From an uncultured Massilia sp. (GTDB lineage: Bacteria > Pseudomonadota > Gammaproteobacteria > Burkholderiales > Burkholderiaceae_D), in assembly GCA_913778765.1 (NCBI GenBank), contig CAJYXO010000159.1:1-64000 (forward strand): a stretch of DNA of 64,000 bases, written 5' to 3'. The notes under the pieces were generated by a model. It did no database searches, was not told where the DNA came from, and saw only the letters and a list, made by a program, of their open reading frames with translations. Position 1 is the stretch's first letter. The number at the start of each line of letters is the position of its first letter. Positions 16,912 through 27,301 of this stretch are shown here, one piece after another. Made by a program: the position numbers and the translations under genes.

Positions 16912-18756
16912 TTGGAACAGATGCTGCCGTACTACGAGCGCGAACTGGGCTACCTGCGCCGCAACCTGCGCGACTTTGCAGAGCGCTATCCGAAGATCGC
17001 CGGGCGCCTCCTGATCAGCGGCGAAGTCTGCGAAGACCCGCACATCGAGCGCATGATCGAGTCCTTCGCCTTGCTGAATGCGCGGATCGCCAAGCGCCTC
17101 GACGACGACTACCCCGAGTTCACCGAGGCGCTGTTCGACGTCCTGTATCCGCACTACCTGCGGCCTTTTCCTTCCTGCTCGATCGCCTGCATGGACGTCG
17201 CCGGCGCCGCCAAGCAGCAGAGCGGCGCCAGCCTCATCGAGCGCGGCACCGAGCTGACGACGCGGCCGGTGCGCGGCGCGGCCTGCACCTTCCGTACCGT
17301 GTATCCGGTCAGCGTGGCGCCGCTGGCACTCACCGAGGCGTCCTTCTCGTCCATCATCCGCTGTCCGGAAGCGGTGCGCCTGCCGGGCGGCGCCGGCACC
17401 GCCATCAAACTCACGATCACTGCGACCGGCGAGCAGGTGGCGCCCGGCCAGCTGCAGCTGCCGAAGCTGCGCGTGTTCATCGACGGCGAGCCCTCCTTTT
17501 GCGCGGCCCTGCGCGATGCGCTGTTCATGCGCAGCGCCGCGGCCTGGGTCGAGGCCGACCGCAGCGGACGCTGGCTGCCGCTCGATGCGGTGCCGATCCA
17601 CGCCGCCGGTTTCGACGAAGAAGATGCCCTGATCGAAGTGCCATCGCGTTCGCATCCGGCCTACCGGCTGCTGACCGAGTACTTCTGCTTCCCCGAGAAA
17701 TTCAACTTCTTCGACATCGACCTGGCCACGCTGGCGGCCGCGGCGCCGGCCGGGACCAGGTCGCTGACCCTGCACCTGGCCTTGAACGGCCTGCGCGCCG
17801 ATTCGAATACCGCGCGCATGCTGGCGTCGCTGTCGACGAATAACGTGCTGCTCGGCTGCACCCCGGTGGTCAACCTGTTCCGGCAGAAGGGCGAACCGAT
17901 CCGCCTGACCCACGCCAGCGCCAGCTATCCGGTGCTGGCCGATGCGCGCCGCGCCTTCGCCTACGAGGTGGTGGCGATCGAATCGGTCTCGCTGGTGCGC
18001 CAGACCCCGCAGGGCGAGACCATCGTCCAGTTCCAGCCGTTCTACTCCTTGCGCCATGCCCAGGCGCCCGAGAGCAGCGGCCATTATTGGGCCATGCGGC
18101 GCGATGAGACCCTGATCGACAAAAGCCCGGGCTTCGAAACCCAGATCACCATCGTCGACGTCGATTTCGACCCGGCCGCGGTGGAGACCGACACCCTGAA
18201 CCTGGAACTCACCTGCACCAACCGCGACCTGCCGTCCCAACTCGCCTACGGCCAGCGTGGCGGCGACCTGTTCCTCGAGGGCGGTTCCAGCGTGAAGTCG
18301 ATCGCCTTCCTGCGCAAGCCCACCGTGTCCTACCGCTTCGAGCATGGGCGCGGCACCCACTGGCGCCTGATCTCGCACCTGTCCTTGAACCACCTGTCCC
18401 TGAGCGCGGACGGGGTCGACGCCTTCCGCGAGATGCTGGCCCTGTACGACCTGCCGCGTTCGGCCTCGTCGCAGCGCCAGATCGCAGGCATCGTCGGCAT
18501 CGAACAGAAGGCCGCCAGCACCTGGCTGCCGGGGAATCCCTACACCTGCCTGGTGCGCGGCGTCGAAGTGCGCCTGACGATCGACGAGGAAGCCTTCATC
18601 GGCAGCGGCATCCACGCCTTTGCCCACCTGGTCGAACGCTTCCTGGCCCTGTACGTGCACGCCAACAGTTTTACCAGGCTGACCCTCGTCTCGCACAAGA
18701 CTGGAGAGGAGTTACTCGCATGTTCGCCAAGAAGCGGCGATTCGAGCCTGCTGTAA
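16912..18756 (+). CDS. tssF: Type VI secretion baseplate protein TssF
   Basis: A 614-residue TssF (VasA/ImpG-like) protein. The N-terminal 'LPYYERELGYLRRNLRDFAERYPKIAGRL' and 'DPHIERMIESFALLNARI-KRLDDDYPEFTEALFDVLYPHYLRP' are hallmarks of the family. TssF and TssG form the wedge of the baseplate with TssE. A TTG start is used because it gives the family-typical 'MEQMLPYYERE' opening and has GGGAG six bases upstream; a later ATG would lose three residues. The 3' end overlaps tssG by 37 bases. Length is normal and no motif is missing. Confidence 0.94.
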   Translation: MEQMLPYYERELGYLRRNLRDFAERYPKIAGRLLISGEVCEDPHIERMIESFALLNARIAKRLDDDYPEFTEALFDVLYPHYLRPFPSCSIACMDVAGAAKQQSGASLIERGTELTTRPVRGAACTFRTVYPVSVAPLALTEASFSSIIRCPEAVRLPGGAGTAIKLTITATGEQVAPGQLQLPKLRVFIDGEPSFCAALRDALFMRSAAAWVEADRSGRWLPLDAVPIHAAGFDEEDALIEVPSRSHPAYRLLTEYFCFPEKFNFFDIDLATLAAAAPAGTRSLTLHLALNGLRADSNTARMLASLSTNNVLLGCTPVVNLFRQKGEPIRLTHASASYPVLADARRAFAYEVVAIESVSLVRQTPQGETIVQFQPFYSLRHAQAPESSGHYWAMRRDETLIDKSPGFETQITIVDVDFDPAAVETDTLNLELTCTNRDLPSQLAYGQRGGDLFLEGGSSVKSIAFLRKPTVSYRFEHGRGTHWRLISHLSLNHLSLSADGVDAFREMLALYDLPRSASSQRQIAGIVGIEQKAASTWLPGNPYTCLVRGVEVRLTIDEEAFIGSGIHAFAHLVERFLALYVHANSFTRLTLVSHKTGEELLACSPRSGDSSLL

Positions 18757-19781
18757 TCGAGCGCCTGCTCAAGGAGCCCTGGCGCTTCGAGTATTTCCAG
18801 GCGGTGCGCGTGCTCGCGCTCTGGCTCAAGCGCAACCGCAAGCCGGCGGCCGGCGAACCGGCGGCCGACCCGGTGGCCGGCGTGCTGCGCTTCCGGAATT
18901 CGACCTCGCACCGCTTCCCGGCCAGCCAGCTCGAGGCCATCCAGCTCGACACCGACGACGACGACGGCCTGCAACACGTCCATCTCACACCGGCCTTCAT
19001 GGGCCTGCTGGGCTGCAGCGGCGTGCTGCCGGCCCACTACACCGAACGCATCGCCGAGCACGAGCTGCGCCACAAGGACGAAGGCCCGCGCGCCTTCCTC
19101 GACAGCTTCTCGAACCGCTCGCTGGCCCTGTTCTACGAAGCCTGGCGCAAATACCGGCTGCCTTTCCAGGTCGAGCAGGATGGCCGCGACGGCTTCCTGC
19201 CGCTGCTGCTCGGCTTGGCCGGCTTCGGCAACGCCGCCTTGCGCCGGCGCCTGGGCCAGGACCGGCAGGGCGCGGTGCAGGACGAATCGATCGCCTACTT
19301 TGCCGCCGCGATCCGGCACCGTCCGGCCTCCGGCGCCCAGCTGGCGCGCGTGCTGAGCGAGTATTTCGGCCAGCCGGTGGTGGCCGAACAGTTCGTCGGC
19401 CACTGGTACGACGTGCCGCTGCAGCAGCAAACTACCCTCGGCCACGCCGGCGCCGTGCTGGGCCTGGGCGCGATGGCCGGCGTGCGCGTGTGGCAGCGCG
19501 ACCTGCGCCTGCGCCTCGTCGTCGGCCCGCTGGACCGCGCCAGCTTCGACGCCTTCCTGCCCGGCGGCCTGGCGGCGCGCGCGCTGCGCTCCATGCTCAC
19601 CTTGTTCACCGGCGTGACGCTCGAATACGAAGTGGAGCTGGTGCTGCGCGCCGCCGACGTGCGCGAAGTGACATTACAGGAAGGCTCCACCATCGGCCGC
19701 CTGGGCTGGGATGCCTACCTGGTCGAGGGCGCGCAACGGCAGAACCGGCGCGACGTGCGCTACGAACTGCACACGCTGTAG
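18720..19781 (+). CDS. tssG: Type VI secretion baseplate protein TssG
   Basis: A 353-residue TssG (VasB/ImpH-like) protein. Family blocks seen: 'LLKEPWRFEYFQAVRVL', 'RFRNSTSHRFPASQL', 'VHLTPAFMGLLGCSGVLPAHYTE', 'FLDSFSNRSLALFYEAWRKYR' and 'LGWDAYL' near the C-terminus. It completes the wedge with TssF. GGAGAGGAG before the start, within the end of tssF, indicates tight coupling. After this gene the T6SS stops abruptly: the next gene is a MOSC protein on the opposite strand. Confidence 0.93.
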   Translation: MFAKKRRFEPAVIERLLKEPWRFEYFQAVRVLALWLKRNRKPAAGEPAADPVAGVLRFRNSTSHRFPASQLEAIQLDTDDDDGLQHVHLTPAFMGLLGCSGVLPAHYTERIAEHELRHKDEGPRAFLDSFSNRSLALFYEAWRKYRLPFQVEQDGRDGFLPLLLGLAGFGNAALRRRLGQDRQGAVQDESIAYFAAAIRHRPASGAQLARVLSEYFGQPVVAEQFVGHWYDVPLQQQTTLGHAGAVLGLGAMAGVRVWQRDLRLRLVVGPLDRASFDAFLPGGLAARALRSMLTLFTGVTLEYEVELVLRAADVREVTLQEGSTIGRLGWDAYLVEGAQRQNRRDVRYELHTL

Positions 19782-20459
19782 TCAGGCGTCGTCGAACAGG
19801 CCGACGCCATCCCAGCAGCGGCGTTCCGCGGCGGCCTGCGCGGACAGCGCTTTATCCGCGAGTCCCAGGCTGTGCAACAGGCGCGAAAAGGCGCGGCAAT
19901 AGACCGGCTGGATCCCGGCCAGGCGCGCCAGCTGGGCGTAGGTGACGACCAACCCGTCCGGCACGGCGCGCAGCACCTGCACGACCCGCTGCCGCCAGTC
20001 GTCGGACCAGGCGGGCAGTGCGTGGCCGGTGTCGACGATGCGGTCGCCGGAACGCACGACGCCGCCGGCCAGCACGCGCGCCAGGACGCCGCGGCGCCGG
20101 CCGATGCGCGCGGAGACACCGGCTTGATAAGTATCGAGATATCCACAGGCTTCGCACTGGAACATCAGGCGCAGCAGGACATCGCCGCCGACCCGCAGCA
20201 CGGCGCCGGAGCGCAGTTGGCCGGTGTCGAGATCGAGCAGCAGGTTCTCGCCCAGCGCGTGCGCCGGCAGCTGCAAATCCGCGTACGTGGAAGCGCTGGC
20301 CAGCAGCACCTGGCGCGGCGACAGCGGATCGGCGTGTTTGTCGCCAGCCACGCCCTGGCCGGCCAGCGCCTGCACGCTGTCCACGACGACTGGCAGGCGC
20401 GTGCCGGGGGCGCAGACCGCCAGCGCTTTGACATATCCATATTCCATGCGCGACAGCAT
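19782..20459 (-). CDS. MOSC-domain protein with a C-terminal alkyltransferase-like (ATL) domain
   Basis: A 225-residue protein. Residues about 1-150 form a MOSC domain: 'GVAGDKHADPLSPRQVLLAS', 'GENLLLDL', 'LRLMFQCEACGYL' with the conserved cysteine, and 'RRGVLARVLAGG'. MOSC domains handle sulfur for Mo-cofactor enzymes. Residues about 151-225 ('WRQRVVQVLRAVPDGLVVTYAQLARLAG-IQPVYCRAFSRLL') look like the winged-helix DNA-binding domain of O6-alkylguanine transferases. They keep the helix and a likely arginine finger (C-R-A-F) but lack the PCHR active site. The fusion is unusual (see findings). The ATG shown begins the frame; an ATG four codons on is equally possible. It converges with tssG. Confidence 0.75.
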   Translation of the reverse strand: MLSRMEYGYVKALAVCAPGTRLPVVVDSVQALAGQGVAGDKHADPLSPRQVLLASASTYADLQLPAHALGENLLLDLDTGQLRSGAVLRVGGDVLLRLMFQCEACGYLDTYQAGVSARIGRRRGVLARVLAGGVVRSGDRIVDTGHALPAWSDDWRQRVVQVLRAVPDGLVVTYAQLARLAGIQPVYCRAFSRLLHSLGLADKALSAQAAAERRCWDGVGLFDDA

Positions 20460-20588
20460 ACCCCTGATGGGTTTGCTTGCGCCATGCCAGCGACATGGTT
20501 AACGGACGAGCTAGTCTGATCGGGTATGCCCCTTGGGTTCGCATCTTTCCCGGATGCACCTCGAGCATGCTTTATCGGAGAGCACGTC

Positions 20589-22289
20589 ATGACCAAGACA
20601 CCCCGCGATGCGTTCAGTCCGTCCCGCCGTACCATCCTCAAAACCGCCGGCCTCGCGTTTGGCGCCGGCATGCTGCCGCTGGCCTCGGCCTTCGGCCAGG
20701 CGCCCGGCAAGCCGGCGCGCTACCGCCGCTACAGCGCCTCAGGCTCGAAGATGGGCGCGCGCATGCTGCAAAGCTATGCCAAGGCCGTGCGCGCCATGCT
20801 GGCGCTGCCGCCGGAAGATCCGCGCAACTGGTACCGGATCGCCATGGTCCACACCCTCGATTGCCCGCACGGCAACTGGTGGCTGCTGCCCTGGCACCGC
20901 GGCTACCTGGGCTGGTTCGAACAGATCTGCCGCGAGCTGAGCGGCGATCCGCAGTTCGCGCTGCCCTATTGGGACTGGACCGCGGAGCAGAGGGTGCCGG
21001 CGGGGATGTTCGACGACGTGCTCGACCCCAACAATGCGGCCTATATCCCGAATGCCCAGGAATTCGAACACCGCCTCAAGACGGCCCTCGTGAACTCGGA
21101 TTACTGGACGGCGCCGGACGGCCCTTTCAACCGGAATACCCGCTACGGCCAACTGCTGTTGCGTAAATTCCGCTTTGCCGACGACATCATGTTCGACATC
21201 GTCGGCGACCCTTCCGGTTCGCTGTATTACGACCAGTCGCGCGCGCGCGGCATCCGGCGCGAGCAGCCGGCGCTGTCCGCCGCGACCATCGACGCGGTGT
21301 CGAGCGCCACCATCCAGGCCGCGCTGGCGGCGCCGGATTTCACCACCTTCGGCAGCCTGAAAAGTGCGAACCACCACACCATGGCCGGCTTCAGCGTCAT
21401 CGAAGGCAGGCCGCACAACGCGATCCACCGCTGCGTCGGTTCGCGCGACTGCAACTTCATGGATGCGCAGGGCTTCATGAACAACTTCCTGTCGCCGGTC
21501 GACCCGATCTTTTTCCTACACCATGCGAACCTGGACCGCCTGTGGGACGTCTGGACCCGCAAGCAGCAGCTGCTCGGACTGCCGGTGCTGCCCAGCGGCG
21601 TCGAGCTGCGCACCGACCTGCCGGAAGACCAGAAATCGGCCGAGGAAAAGAACACCGATTACTACCGCTGGGCGCGCGAACCGATGCTGTTCTTCGTCGA
21701 CAGCCAGGGCAGGCCAGTGACCAGGACCCGTGGCGAGGACTACGCCTGGACCAGCGCCTTCGACTACGACTACGAGCCCGGCTCCGGCGAGGAAGTGGTG
21801 CGCTGGGCCGGCAGCCAGCCGCGTCCCCGGCTGGCGGCGCGGCGCGTCTATACCGGCAAGGTGCAGAGCCGGCAGGTGTCGGGCGCCAAGGCGGCCAGCG
21901 CGACGGTGCAGCTGCCGTCGAACGCCGTGCCGCAGCCCGGCGCGATGGGCACGACCGTGGTGGCGAACATCACGCTGAATTTCACGGAGATGGTGCACGA
22001 CGCCTTCGTCGTTCTCCTGAACGGGCCCGAGGACCCGATGGGCATCGAACCGGGCAGCCCCTTCTACCTGGCGACCATCACCATGATCGGCGGCCACGGC
22101 AGCTGCGGCGCCCTGTCGTATGCGCTGCCGCTCGGCGACAAGCTGGGCCAGGCCGGCATGGCGCAGGCATTGGCGGCGGACGGTTCTCTGCGGCTGCGGG
22201 TGCTGCCGATGCACGCGATGATGGGACATGCCGGCATGGGCGGCGAGAATCCGGTGGAGCTGCTGGCGGTGAATGTGGAGACGTACTGA
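20589..22289 (+). CDS. Tat-exported tyrosinase family copper protein
   Basis: A 566-residue type-3 copper oxidase. It starts with a Tat signal ('SRRTILKTAGLAFGAGMLPLAS', matching S-R-R-x-x-L-K). The CuA region reads 'HTLDCPHGNWWLLPWHRGYL' and includes the conserved P-W-H-R. The CuB region has 'HNAIHRCVG' and 'DPIFFLHHANLDRLWDVW', so all six His ligands appear present. A C-terminal beta domain of about 150 residues follows, as in plant-like polyphenol oxidases, and may cap the active site. Members oxidise phenols to o-quinones. The start uses GGAGAG six bases upstream; a longer N-terminus would not begin with a Tat signal. No caddie or copper chaperone gene adjoins. Confidence 0.88.
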   Translation: MTKTPRDAFSPSRRTILKTAGLAFGAGMLPLASAFGQAPGKPARYRRYSASGSKMGARMLQSYAKAVRAMLALPPEDPRNWYRIAMVHTLDCPHGNWWLLPWHRGYLGWFEQICRELSGDPQFALPYWDWTAEQRVPAGMFDDVLDPNNAAYIPNAQEFEHRLKTALVNSDYWTAPDGPFNRNTRYGQLLLRKFRFADDIMFDIVGDPSGSLYYDQSRARGIRREQPALSAATIDAVSSATIQAALAAPDFTTFGSLKSANHHTMAGFSVIEGRPHNAIHRCVGSRDCNFMDAQGFMNNFLSPVDPIFFLHHANLDRLWDVWTRKQQLLGLPVLPSGVELRTDLPEDQKSAEEKNTDYYRWAREPMLFFVDSQGRPVTRTRGEDYAWTSAFDYDYEPGSGEEVVRWAGSQPRPRLAARRVYTGKVQSRQVSGAKAASATVQLPSNAVPQPGAMGTTVVANITLNFTEMVHDAFVVLLNGPEDPMGIEPGSPFYLATITMIGGHGSCGALSYALPLGDKLGQAGMAQALAADGSLRLRVLPMHAMMGHAGMGGENPVELLAVNVETY

Positions 22290-22322
22290 GAAGCGCAAAA
22301 ACAGCGTGCCCGCGCCAAAAAA

Positions 22323-22410
22323 CGTCGTCCCCGCGAAGGCGGGGACCCAAGTTCTCTTCGCGCTATCGAAACGCTTGCAAACTTGGGTCCCCGCCTGCGC
22401 GGGGACGACG
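22323..22410. repeat. REP-like element, complete copy (copy 2)
   Basis: An 88-bp palindromic element. The outer arms are CGTCGTCCCCGCGAAGGCGG and the reverse complement of a near-identical arm, and the inner arms are CCCAAGTT / AACTTGGG. The centre 'GCTATCGAAACGC' is shared with the copy at 47981-48068. It fills most of the gap between the converging tyrosinase and isocitrate dehydrogenase genes. Confidence 0.85.
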
Positions 22411-22426
22411 GTGTGATAGAGCCGAC

Positions 22427-24658
<2,232 letters not shown>

Positions 24659-24797
24659 ACGCTGTTTCCTCGGTGTTAAAAGATATCGCCTGTCTCGGGC
24701 TCGCGGGTTTGTGCACGCTGTGAAGCGGTGATCCTAACCGATCTGGCACGAAGCGAGGCGCTTTTCGCCGCGCGGATTCAGCGCCTTGCGCCGCCAA

Positions 24798-24811
24798 GTC
24801 TTATATAAGAC
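24798..24811. promoter_or_regulatory. Perfect 14-bp palindrome upstream of icd
   Basis: GTCTTATATAAGAC lies 140 bases upstream of the icd start. It is fully self-complementary and AT-centred in GC-rich DNA. It resembles GntR-type operators that I recall near TCA-cycle genes in beta-proteobacteria, but that recollection is unverified. Confidence 0.5.
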
Positions 24812-24820
24812 AGAAGACAA

Positions 24821-24836
24821 GCGCCATATTATGCAC
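24821..24836. repeat. 16-bp direct repeat, left copy
   Basis: GCGCCATATTATGCAC, identical to 25784-25799. The two copies bracket the GAF-receiver gene pair. On the minus strand it contains TAATAT and could serve as a -10 box for icd. Confidence 0.5.
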
Positions 24837-24879
24837 CGCTTTTCGGCCGGATACCACTTTTTCGCGGCCGGCGGCGGCG

Positions 24880-25287
24880 TCAATGCGGCCGTTTGCCGGC
24901 AAAATCGGCAATTGCCTCCAGCAACACCTTGGCGCGGAAGGGTTTCAGGATCAGGCGGCTGACGCCGCGGGCCTGCAGTTCCCGGACCAGCTCGGGCGTG
25001 GCGCGGTCGGCCATGACCGCGATCGGCATGTCGGCATCGCTAAGCGTCAGGCCCTGGCGCACCAACTCGACCAGGCGCATGTCGTAGAGTCGCCGGCCCT
25101 CGCGCTCGACGCAGTCGACCGCGATCAAGGCGCCGGCAAAGCTGCGCTGGCCCAGCTGCTGGCGGGCGGTGTCGAGGCTGGCCGCTTCGTGGATGACGCC
25201 GAGTGCCAGGCTGCGTGCCGTCAGCGACACGGTGCGGCGCAGCAGGGTTTCCGGTTCCACCAGCAGCATGTGCAGGCCGTCAGGCAT
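24880..25287 (-). CDS. Stand-alone receiver-domain protein
   Basis: A 135-residue single-domain protein with a receiver (CheY-like) fold and no output domain. Blocks: 'HMLLVEPETLLRRTVS' with an acidic residue in the first loop, 'FAGALIAVDC' whose Asp is the probable phosphorylation site, 'MPIAVMADRATPEL' with Ala rather than Thr/Ser at the usual switch position, and 'SRLILKPF' with the conserved Lys-Pro. The altered switch residues mean it could be a weak or phosphorylation-independent receiver. The start is chosen for AAGGAGG six bases upstream; it overlaps the upstream GAF gene by eight bases, so the two are translationally coupled. Confidence 0.72.
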   Translation of the reverse strand: MPDGLHMLLVEPETLLRRTVSLTARSLALGVIHEAASLDTARQQLGQRSFAGALIAVDCVEREGRRLYDMRLVELVRQGLTLSDADMPIAVMADRATPELVRELQARGVSRLILKPFRAKVLLEAIADFAGKRPH

Positions 25288-25783
25288 CGGCATCCTCCTT
25301 CGTGCGGCTCAGCTCCAGCACCGCCAGGTCGCGCAGGGTCGACAGGATGCCGAGTTCCATCGCGTCCAGGCTGCGCGGACGGCGGTCGATCAGGCACAGG
25401 GTCCCGAGCGCGGCGCCGGACGGCAGCCGCAAGGGCGCGCCGGCATAGAAACGGATGCCGGGGTCGCCGGTGACGAGCGGATTGTCGGCAAAGCGCGCAT
25501 CCAGCAGCGCATCCGGGACGACCATGATGTCCGGGGCCAGGATCGCATGGCCGCAGAAGGAGACGTCGCGCCCGGTCTCGCAAGCCGGCATGCCGACGTT
25601 CGCCTTGAACCACTGGCGCGCGCGGTCGACCAGGGTGAGCAGAGAGATCGGCACGTCGAATTCAGCCGCCGCGAACGCGACGATCTTGTCGAAGCGCTGT
25701 TCGGGCGGGGTGTCGAGGATCAGCAGCGCATGCAGCGCGGCCAGTCGTTCGGCTTCGTTGTCGGGCAGTGCGGGTGCTTGCAT
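25280..25783 (-). CDS. GAF-domain sensor protein
   Basis: A 167-residue single GAF domain. Segments: 'ERLAALHALLILDTPPEQRFDKIVAFAAAEF', 'PISLLTLVDRARQWFKANVGMPACETGRDVSFCGHAI', 'FYAGAPLRLPSGAALGTLCLIDR'. These match the small-molecule-sensing GAF found in front of cyclases and kinases, with the conserved 'D-R-x-R-Q-W-F-K' and 'T-x-R-D-x-S-F-C' strings. There is no output domain here, so it probably signals by protein contact. It sits between the propeller-like protein and the receiver and overlaps the latter. A stretch GCATAATATGG just before the start could make its transcript leaderless, or it may be read through from the sigma-54 promoter upstream. Confidence 0.8.
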   Translation of the reverse strand: MQAPALPDNEAERLAALHALLILDTPPEQRFDKIVAFAAAEFDVPISLLTLVDRARQWFKANVGMPACETGRDVSFCGHAILAPDIMVVPDALLDARFADNPLVTGDPGIRFYAGAPLRLPSGAALGTLCLIDRRPRSLDAMELGILSTLRDLAVLELSRTKEDADA

Positions 25784-25799
25784 GCGCCATATTATGCAC
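25784..25799. repeat. 16-bp direct repeat, right copy
   Basis: GCGCCATATTATGCAC, identical to 24821-24836. It fills the gap between the propeller-like gene and the GAF gene, immediately upstream of the GAF start codon. Confidence 0.5.
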
Positions 25800-25803
25800 G
25801 TCT

Positions 25804-27117
25804 TCAAGCCGGCACGAAGATGTCGTGGCCGGTCCAGGCGGCGCCCGCGGACGGCCTGGACACCTTCACCATGCGCTTGGCCGTCTGCGCGAACAGGGTG
25901 TTGGGCGAGCGCTCGCCGTCCAGGCAGGGCGCGATCGCGGCGGCGCCGGACAGGATCACGCGCGGCGTGCTCCAGTGCGCCGGTTCGGCCGCGACCACTT
26001 GGTCGGCGCCGGTGGTGACGACCTGGCCGGCGCCATTCAGGCCCAGGACCGTGAAGCGTCCGTCGGCGGCGAAGGCGAACAGCGTGCGCATGCCCTCGAA
26101 CAGCGGGTCGGCGAGCAGCCGCAGGGCCTGGGCGCCATCGAACTGGTTGGTCGCGGAAAAGAAATACAGCGCGCCGCCGGACGTGGCGAACAGGCTGGCG
26201 GTGTTGTCGGCATTGCGGCAGGCGGCGATCGTGTCGGCGGCGAGATCGTCCGGCAGCGCCAGGCGCCGCGGCATGGCCGGCATCGACGGGCTGAACGGAT
26301 GGTAGAGCGGCGCATAGATCAGCTGCGCCGTGTCGCCGATCCTGCCGGCCAGATAAAGACCGTCCACCTTCCAGCCGCCCTGGCTGCGGCCGAGGCAGGA
26401 CGCGTAAATGACCGCCGCGGCGTCGATCGGCGCATTGTGCGGCATCCAGCGCGGGGTGCCGGCCTGGCCGGCGTCGAGATAATAGCGCTTGCGCCGCGGC
26501 GCACCGCCGCCGCCGTCAGGCTGGCCGGCGAGATCGACGGCGATGAACAGGCCGTCGTTCGCTTCGCCGATCTGGATGCCGGCAATCGCCAGCCGCGCGG
26601 GCGCGGCGCCGGCATTGAAGGGGCAGGCGGTCCACACCGGCGCCGCGCTCCAGGCCAGGTCCGACGCCGAATTCGACAGGCTCAGGTACAGGTGATCGCT
26701 GCGGCCGTCGTTGACCACCATCGCCAGGTGGATCGCACCGGGCCGGCCGGGGACGGGCACCGACAGCGCGCTGGCGAAGTCCGTGCAGCGTCCGCGCGGA
26801 AGGTCGCGCCGGATCTGCGCGCTGCTCAGGTCCTCGCGCTGCCAGGCGGGCGCGCTGCCCTTCACCTCCCTGGTCAGGGACAGCACCCCGCCGGCGTCGA
26901 TGGAAAACAGCAGCGCGTTCCCGGCGTCGGTGTGCCGGGCTTCGAATTTTTCCTGGTTCTGCATCGGTACGATCGCGGACGTGGTGGACTGGCCCGCGGC
27001 GCGGCGCGGGGCCGTCGCCGGAGGCGCGCATCGGGAACGGACACCGGCCAGGGTCGCCATCGTGAAAGGATCGCAACCGGTGTAGCGTGCGACGAGGTTG
27101 CAGGACATCGATCCCAT
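25804..27117 (-). CDS. Propeller-like repeat protein of unknown function, sigma-54 controlled
   Basis: A 437-residue protein with no signal peptide by eye. I do not recognise the family. Most of it looks like repeated beta-blades of about 50 residues: 'HLAMVVNDGRSDHLYLSLSN', 'DGLFIAVDLAGQP', 'KVDGLYLAGRIGDTAQLIYA', 'ASLFATSGGALYFFSATNQ', 'TLFAFAADGRFTVLGLNGAG' and 'NTLFAQTAKRMVKVSR'. The pattern resembles lectin-type or PQQ-like propellers without a clear match. The start has AGGAGA eight bases upstream, and a near-consensus sigma-54 promoter lies 50 bases upstream. It is followed by GAF and receiver genes on the same strand, 20 bases away, probably one operon. A role linked to the neighbouring FHA/kinase signalling genes is inference. 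Confidence 0.72.
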   Translation of the reverse strand: MGSMSCNLVARYTGCDPFTMATLAGVRSRCAPPATAPRRAAGQSTTSAIVPMQNQEKFEARHTDAGNALLFSIDAGGVLSLTREVKGSAPAWQREDLSSAQIRRDLPRGRCTDFASALSVPVPGRPGAIHLAMVVNDGRSDHLYLSLSNSASDLAWSAAPVWTACPFNAGAAPARLAIAGIQIGEANDGLFIAVDLAGQPDGGGGAPRRKRYYLDAGQAGTPRWMPHNAPIDAAAVIYASCLGRSQGGWKVDGLYLAGRIGDTAQLIYAPLYHPFSPSMPAMPRRLALPDDLAADTIAACRNADNTASLFATSGGALYFFSATNQFDGAQALRLLADPLFEGMRTLFAFAADGRFTVLGLNGAGQVVTTGADQVVAAEPAHWSTPRVILSGAAAIAPCLDGERSPNTLFAQTAKRMVKVSRPSAGAAWTGHDIFVPA

Positions 27118-27166
27118 TTGTGTATTCTCCTGATGATTGGCGCTGTGCTGTGCTGTGCAATACGTT

Positions 27167-27182
27167 TGCAAATCGCATGCCA
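27167..27182 (-). promoter_or_regulatory. Sigma-54 promoter of the propeller-GAF-receiver operon
   Basis: On the minus strand the sequence reads TGGCATG-CGAT-TTGCA. The sigma-54 consensus is TGGCACG-N4-TTGCA, so only one position differs, and the GG-to-GC distance of ten bases is exact. The predicted start of transcription lies about 40 bases before the start codon. The sigma-54 activator gene is divergent and immediately upstream. Confidence 0.75.
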
Positions 27183-27301
27183 TGGCCGAAAACTCTGTTT
27201 CGCTAGAGAAATTGCCGCGCTGCGGCAAGCGCCATGTGTAAATTGACATGTCAACAGCCGCGCTTTACATTGCTTTTTTACATAGGAAAACCAGCAGCTT
27301 C

